Below, one piece after another: positions 60,539 to 64,000 of a stretch of DNA of 64,000 nucleotides. How positions within the stretch are numbered: the first letter of the stretch is position 1; every line of letters begins with the position of its first letter. The stretch is from Bradyrhizobium_A sp052115025 (GTDB lineage: Bacteria > Pseudomonadota > Alphaproteobacteria > Rhizobiales > Xanthobacteraceae): assembly GCF_052115025.1 (NCBI RefSeq), contig NZ_JBFRFW010000013.1, positions 286,423-350,422 on the forward strand, read 5' to 3'. Position numbers and translations under genes: made by a program. Under the pieces are notes generated by a model that had not been told where the DNA came from, did not search any database, and saw only the letters and a list, made by a program, of their open reading frames with translations.

Positions 60539-61306
60539 ATGACGCTGTTCGACATGACCGGAAAAGTGGCGGTGATCACCGGCTCGACCCGCGGCATCGG
60601 CCGCGCCGTCGCCGAGCGCATGGTCGAGCATGGCGCTCAGGTCGTGATCTCGTCACGCAAGCAGGACGTTTGCGACGCGGTCGCCAAGGAGATCAACGAT
60701 CGCTTCGGCAAGGGCAAGGCCATTGCCATCGCCGCCAACATCTCCAGCAAGGAGAACCTGCAGAACCTCGTCGACGAGAGCAACCGCGCCTTCGGCCGGA
60801 TCGACGTGCTGGTGTGCAACGCCGCGTCGAATCCGTATTACGGGCCGCTGGCCGGCATCTCCGACGACCAGTTCCGCAAGATCCTCGACAACAACATCGT
60901 GTCGAACAACTGGCTGATCAGCATGGTCGTGCCGCAGATGATCGCGCGCAAGGATGGTTCTGTGATTATTGTGTCATCGATCGGCGGCCTCAAGGGCTCG
61001 ACCATCCTCGGCGCCTACGCCATCTCCAAGGCCGCCGACATGCAGCTCGCACGCAATCTCGCCTGCGAGTACGGCCCGCACAACGTGCGGGTGAACTGCA
61101 TCGCGCCGGGCCTGATCAAGACCGATTTCGCCAAGGCGTTGTGGGACAATCCGGACAACCTCAAGGCCTCGACGGCACGCTCGCCGCTGCTGCGCATCGG
61201 CATCCCCGACGAGATCGCGGGCGCCGCCGTGTTCCTCGGCTCCGCCGCCGGCAACTTCATGACCGGCCAGACCATGGTCATCGACGGCGGCGCGACCATC
61301 AGCTGA
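60539..61306 (+). CDS. Short-chain dehydrogenase/reductase 2
   Basis: A 255-residue SDR with 'KVAVITGSTRGIGRAVAERM', 'CNAASNPYYGPLAG', catalytic Ser in 'IIVSSIGGLKG', Tyr/Lys in 'GAYAISKAADMQLARNLA' and 'TGQTMVIDGGATIS'. AGGGAGAG precedes the ATG. Last gene of the operon. It resembles DHRS4-like oxidoreductases. Confidence 0.9.
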   Translation: MTLFDMTGKVAVITGSTRGIGRAVAERMVEHGAQVVISSRKQDVCDAVAKEINDRFGKGKAIAIAANISSKENLQNLVDESNRAFGRIDVLVCNAASNPYYGPLAGISDDQFRKILDNNIVSNNWLISMVVPQMIARKDGSVIIVSSIGGLKGSTILGAYAISKAADMQLARNLACEYGPHNVRVNCIAPGLIKTDFAKALWDNPDNLKASTARSPLLRIGIPDEIAGAAVFLGSAAGNFMTGQTMVIDGGATIS

Positions 61307-61436
61307 TCGCGCGGTTGCGGCCTCGCGCCGCGGTGCTTTGAACCTTCCTGCGACGCGCTCCGACAACCGGACGTGCGCGGATCGTGCCCGGCCGCCGGCC
61401 GGGCGAACGATGCCGCGCCTGCGCGCGGAGGAAGGT

Positions 61437-62396
61437 ATGGCTCTCGACGTCCAACCGATCACGGGCTCGCTGGCGCGCGTCGCCGCACGCCTTTGCAACT
61501 TCCACACCGGGCATGCGAGCCTGCTGCCCGCGCACCTCGACTGGCTCGACAACACCGTGGCGCCGCTGGTTCGCGCGGCGTCGACGCCGTGGGTCAACAT
61601 CATCGGCTACGCCAGTCACCTGGGCGACGCCTCCTTCAATCAGAAGCTGTCGTTCCAGCGCTGCGAGGCGGTGCGCCAGCGGGTGAAGACCTACAATCCC
61701 CGCGTCGCGTTTCCGCTCGAGCAAGGCCGGGGCGAAACCGAGAGCACCGGCGGCGTCAACGACAATTCCGGCTACTGGCGCGCCGTCGACGTGTTCGTGT
61801 TCGACTTCAAGCCTCCGAAGCCGCCGACGCCGAAACCCAACTACGACCGCAAGGTGCGGCTGCACTTCCGCTCGACCGCGATGCCGGTTGTGCCCGAACT
61901 GACGGCGCTGGAGAACGCGCAGAAGGTCTATGACGGCTGCCGCGTGCTGCTGGAATTCGCCTCGGGCCTCAGCATGGGCGCGAACGCCGTCGACCTACTG
62001 ATGCTGGACGCGTCGGACGCCACCTGCAATTGGGACGACGCATCGGACCAGCAGAAGCTGCTCGATCTGCTCGGCGGGCGGCAGGGCGTCGGCCCGACCG
62101 ATGTCGTCGTCTATTATGTCAACCAGCTCAAGGAAAAAGCCGGCAACAAGCTCAATGGCTGCGCCGGTCATCGGCCGGGGCGGGCGGCGGTTGCGGTGGC
62201 CGCCGGCGGATCACCCTGGACGCTCGCCCATGAGCTCGGCCATGTGCTGCTGGGGCCGAGCTTTCGCCCGGTCCATCATCCCGACAAGATCAACATCATG
62301 TTCGCGCCGACCACCGGCATCACGGCGCCGGTCCCGGCGTTCACCCCCGAACAGGTCACCCGCCTGCGCGCGAGCTCGTTCTGCGTCGCCGTCTAG
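61437..62396 (+). CDS. OmpA-like domain fused to a zincin metalloprotease
   Basis: A 319-residue protein; GGAGG before the ATG at 61437 sets the start and excludes the longer frame. N-terminal half: 'WVNIIGYASHLGDASFNQKLSFQRCEAVRQRV', an OmpA/peptidoglycan-binding-like pattern. C-terminal half: HELGH at 265-269 in 'WTLAHELGHVLLGPSFRPVHH', with a Met-turn-like 'INIMFAP' after it. No signal peptide is seen. I know no standard family for this fusion; export or an extracellular or cytoplasmic role are all possible. Confidence 0.72.
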   Translation: MALDVQPITGSLARVAARLCNFHTGHASLLPAHLDWLDNTVAPLVRAASTPWVNIIGYASHLGDASFNQKLSFQRCEAVRQRVKTYNPRVAFPLEQGRGETESTGGVNDNSGYWRAVDVFVFDFKPPKPPTPKPNYDRKVRLHFRSTAMPVVPELTALENAQKVYDGCRVLLEFASGLSMGANAVDLLMLDASDATCNWDDASDQQKLLDLLGGRQGVGPTDVVVYYVNQLKEKAGNKLNGCAGHRPGRAAVAVAAGGSPWTLAHELGHVLLGPSFRPVHHPDKINIMFAPTTGITAPVPAFTPEQVTRLRASSFCVAV

Positions 62397-62471
62397 CGGC
62401 GTGGATCCGACATTCGCTTGCGGAGGGCCACAGGACACCCCGGCAGGGCTGCCGGGGTGGGCGGCAAACGC

Positions 62472-63692
62472 TCACTCCAGCGTCGCGTACACCAGGCTGC
62501 GGATCAGCGTGCGGAAGTACTCGCGCTGGCCGGGGCCCTGCGACAGGAAGACCGCGAACAGCTCTTCCGCAGGGTCGATCCAGAAGAACGTGCCGGCCAT
62601 GCCGCTCCAGAAGAACTGGCCGACCGAACCCGCGAACGGCGCGAGGCCCTGCTGGGTGCGTACCGCGAAGCCGAGGCCGAACGAGTGGCCGGCGGGAATC
62701 AGCATGGATTCGACCTTGACGTCGGCGGCCAGATGGTCCGCGGCCATGAATTGCAGGGTCTTGCGCGCGATGATCGACTGGCCGTCCAGCGTGCCGCCGT
62801 TGAGCAGCATCTGGCAGAAGCGGGCGTAGTCCATCGCGGTGGAGACGAGGCCGCCGCCCCCCGATTCCATCGCCGGGATTTCGAGCGGGTCGAACAGCGC
62901 GACCTTGTCGCCGGTCCAGGGATCGGTGGCAAAGGGCTGGGCAAGGCGGCCGGCATTCGCGGCAGCTGTGGAAAACGCGGTTTCCGTCATCTGCAGCGGG
63001 GCGAGGATGCGCTGGGACAGGAATGTACCGAGCGTCTGTTCGGCCACCACTTCGATGACCCGGCCCAGGATGTCGGTCGAGCGGCTGTAATTCCACTCCG
63101 TGCCGGGCTGGCAGACCAGCGGCAGCTCGGCGATCAGGCGGGCATGCTCTGCATTGCTGATGTTGCGGGCGAAGGCGCGGACCTTGCGGTACATCTGCTG
63201 CACGAGGCCGTTGCCGGTGATCTCGTAGGTGATGCCGGAGGTGTGGCGCAACAGGTCCTGAATGGTGATCGAGCGCACCCGGGGCACGAGTTCCAGCCGG
63301 CCGTCCTTTTCGATGCCGACCTGCTGGGCGGCGAACTCCGGGATGAACTTCTCCAGCGGATCGGTCAGCAGCAGCTGGCCGTCCTCCAGCAACTGGCCGA
63401 TACCGATCGAGACCAGCGGCTTGGTCATTGAGAAGATGCGGAACAGGCTGTCGCGGGCCATCGCGGTGCCGCTGCCGGGGGCCTGGCGGCCCTGGGCCTC
63501 GAACCAGCCGATCTGGCCGCGCCGGGCAATCAGCGTCACCACCCCGGGGGTGGTTCCCCGGTCGATCTCGCGCTGGAGGGCATCGTGCATGCGCTGCAAC
63601 CGGGCGGGGGAGAGGCCCACAGCCGCGGGGCTGGCGAAGGGGAGTGGCGGGGTTTGCGGTCCGGCGGCGGGCTTCAGGGCGGTTTGAGGCAT
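62472..63692 (-). CDS. Serine hydrolase of the beta-lactamase fold
   Basis: A 406-residue protein with SxxK in 'LFRIFSMTKPLVS', Tyr in 'WNYSRSTDILGRVI' and 'AFAVFLSQGPG' near the C-terminus, like class C/EstB-type esterases. The ATG at 63692 has AAGGA upstream; the longer frame to 63755 is less likely. No signal peptide. Divergent from tuf. Confidence 0.88.
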   Translation of the reverse strand: MPQTALKPAAGPQTPPLPFASPAAVGLSPARLQRMHDALQREIDRGTTPGVVTLIARRGQIGWFEAQGRQAPGSGTAMARDSLFRIFSMTKPLVSIGIGQLLEDGQLLLTDPLEKFIPEFAAQQVGIEKDGRLELVPRVRSITIQDLLRHTSGITYEITGNGLVQQMYRKVRAFARNISNAEHARLIAELPLVCQPGTEWNYSRSTDILGRVIEVVAEQTLGTFLSQRILAPLQMTETAFSTAAANAGRLAQPFATDPWTGDKVALFDPLEIPAMESGGGGLVSTAMDYARFCQMLLNGGTLDGQSIIARKTLQFMAADHLAADVKVESMLIPAGHSFGLGFAVRTQQGLAPFAGSVGQFFWSGMAGTFFWIDPAEELFAVFLSQGPGQREYFRTLIRSLVYATLE

Positions 63693-63856
63693 GCGGGGTC
63701 CTTGCTCGGCGTCATTTTGTTGTTTTTGCGCCCCGCCGGGCGGGGCCTTGGCCACCCTGGCCCATAACTTCGCCCTTGAACAGCCGCGTTTTCCGCAGTA
63801 ACCAGCCGCGGATTTGTAGCCGCGCAGCCGCGCCGGCTGGTGAGGGTGGACGAAGA

Positions 63857-64000
63857 ATGGCCAAAGAGAAGTTTGAGCGTAATAAGCCGCACTGCAACAT
63901 CGGGACCATCGGTCACGTTGACCATGGCAAGACGTCGCTGACTGCGGCGATCACGAAGGTGTTGGCGGAGACTGGCGGCGCGACGTTCACGGCGTACGAC
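63857..64000 (+). CDS. tuf: Elongation factor Tu, N-terminal 48 residues (cut by window end)
   Basis: The start 'MAKEKFERNKPHCNIGTIG' and the P-loop 'GHVDHGKTSL' are diagnostic of EF-Tu, which delivers aminoacyl-tRNA to the ribosome. No fusA lies upstream, so this is probably the tuf copy followed by tRNA-Trp, secE and nusG in Bradyrhizobium relatives, by inference. The 164 bases to the divergent hydrolase gene hold its promoter region. Confidence 0.97.
   Translation, partial: MAKEKFERNKPHCNIGTIGHVDHGKTSLTAAITKVLAETGGATFTAYD

Overview
This is high-GC alphaproteobacterial chromosome, most likely Bradyrhizobium/Rhodopseudomonas/Afipia-like (Nitrobacteraceae). The grounds are the gene families (DUF2336, DUF3551, DUF3606, short-type ArgC, DUF1185 'amino acid synthesis' protein), a CtrA-type TTAA-N7-TTAA box, and gene order. 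No rRNA or CRISPR array is present. There are three complete tRNA genes (Thr-UGU, Tyr-GUA, Gly-UCC). The window is cut at both ends, inside an MFS transporter on the left and inside tuf (EF-Tu) on the right.

1-22.8 kb is mostly core chromosome: yidD, an IscU/NifU-like scaffold, folE, hisI, a lytic transglycosylase, a DUF2336-Hpt-response regulator block, NAD kinase, cutA, tspO, a dipeptidase, argC, rlmB and a GT61 glycosyltransferase, with several small secreted proteins between them. argC has an overlooked 5' leader: a good sigma-70 promoter whose predicted +1 is the A of an 18-codon arginine-rich ORF (7 Arg, four of them consecutive), followed by a terminator hairpin. This looks like a leaderless arginine attenuator.

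22.9-26.0 kb is a small accessory region next to tRNA-Gly. It holds a decayed tyrosine integrase, two adjacent unknown genes, a second partial tRNA-Gly copy, and a DUF4238 gene. A 28-bp copy of the tRNA-Thr anticodon region (14.75 kb) and a broken LysR gene (21.2-21.6 kb) are further signs of past rearrangement.

26-35 kb carries a J-domain membrane protein, a TetR regulator with paired operators beside an isochorismatase-fold/AbrB-like membrane pair, a sterol-desaturase-like protein, a frameshifted stand-alone TolB-N protein, zwf, and a PfkB sugar kinase.

35.2-53.2 kb is a catabolic island for an aromatic or aryl-acid compound. It encodes acyl-CoA dehydrogenase, feruloyl-CoA-synthase-like ligase, thiolase, enoyl-CoA hydratase, a Rieske oxygenase, a two-component flavin monooxygenase (HpaB-like plus flavin reductase), a DUF1185 protein, an amidohydrolase, two orphan ABC solute-binding proteins, two MarR regulators and a MATE exporter. 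Shared operators tie it together: an identical 19-bp palindrome before two transcription units, and a TAGC-N11-GCTA palindrome before three others, one of which is a marR gene.

53-64 kb holds an ECF sigma factor with its YCII partner, TfoX-N, a TetR regulator with a fatty-acid type operon (acyl-CoA dehydrogenase, APH-like kinase, SDR, histidine phosphatase, SDR), an OmpA-like/zincin fusion, a beta-lactamase-fold hydrolase and the start of tuf.
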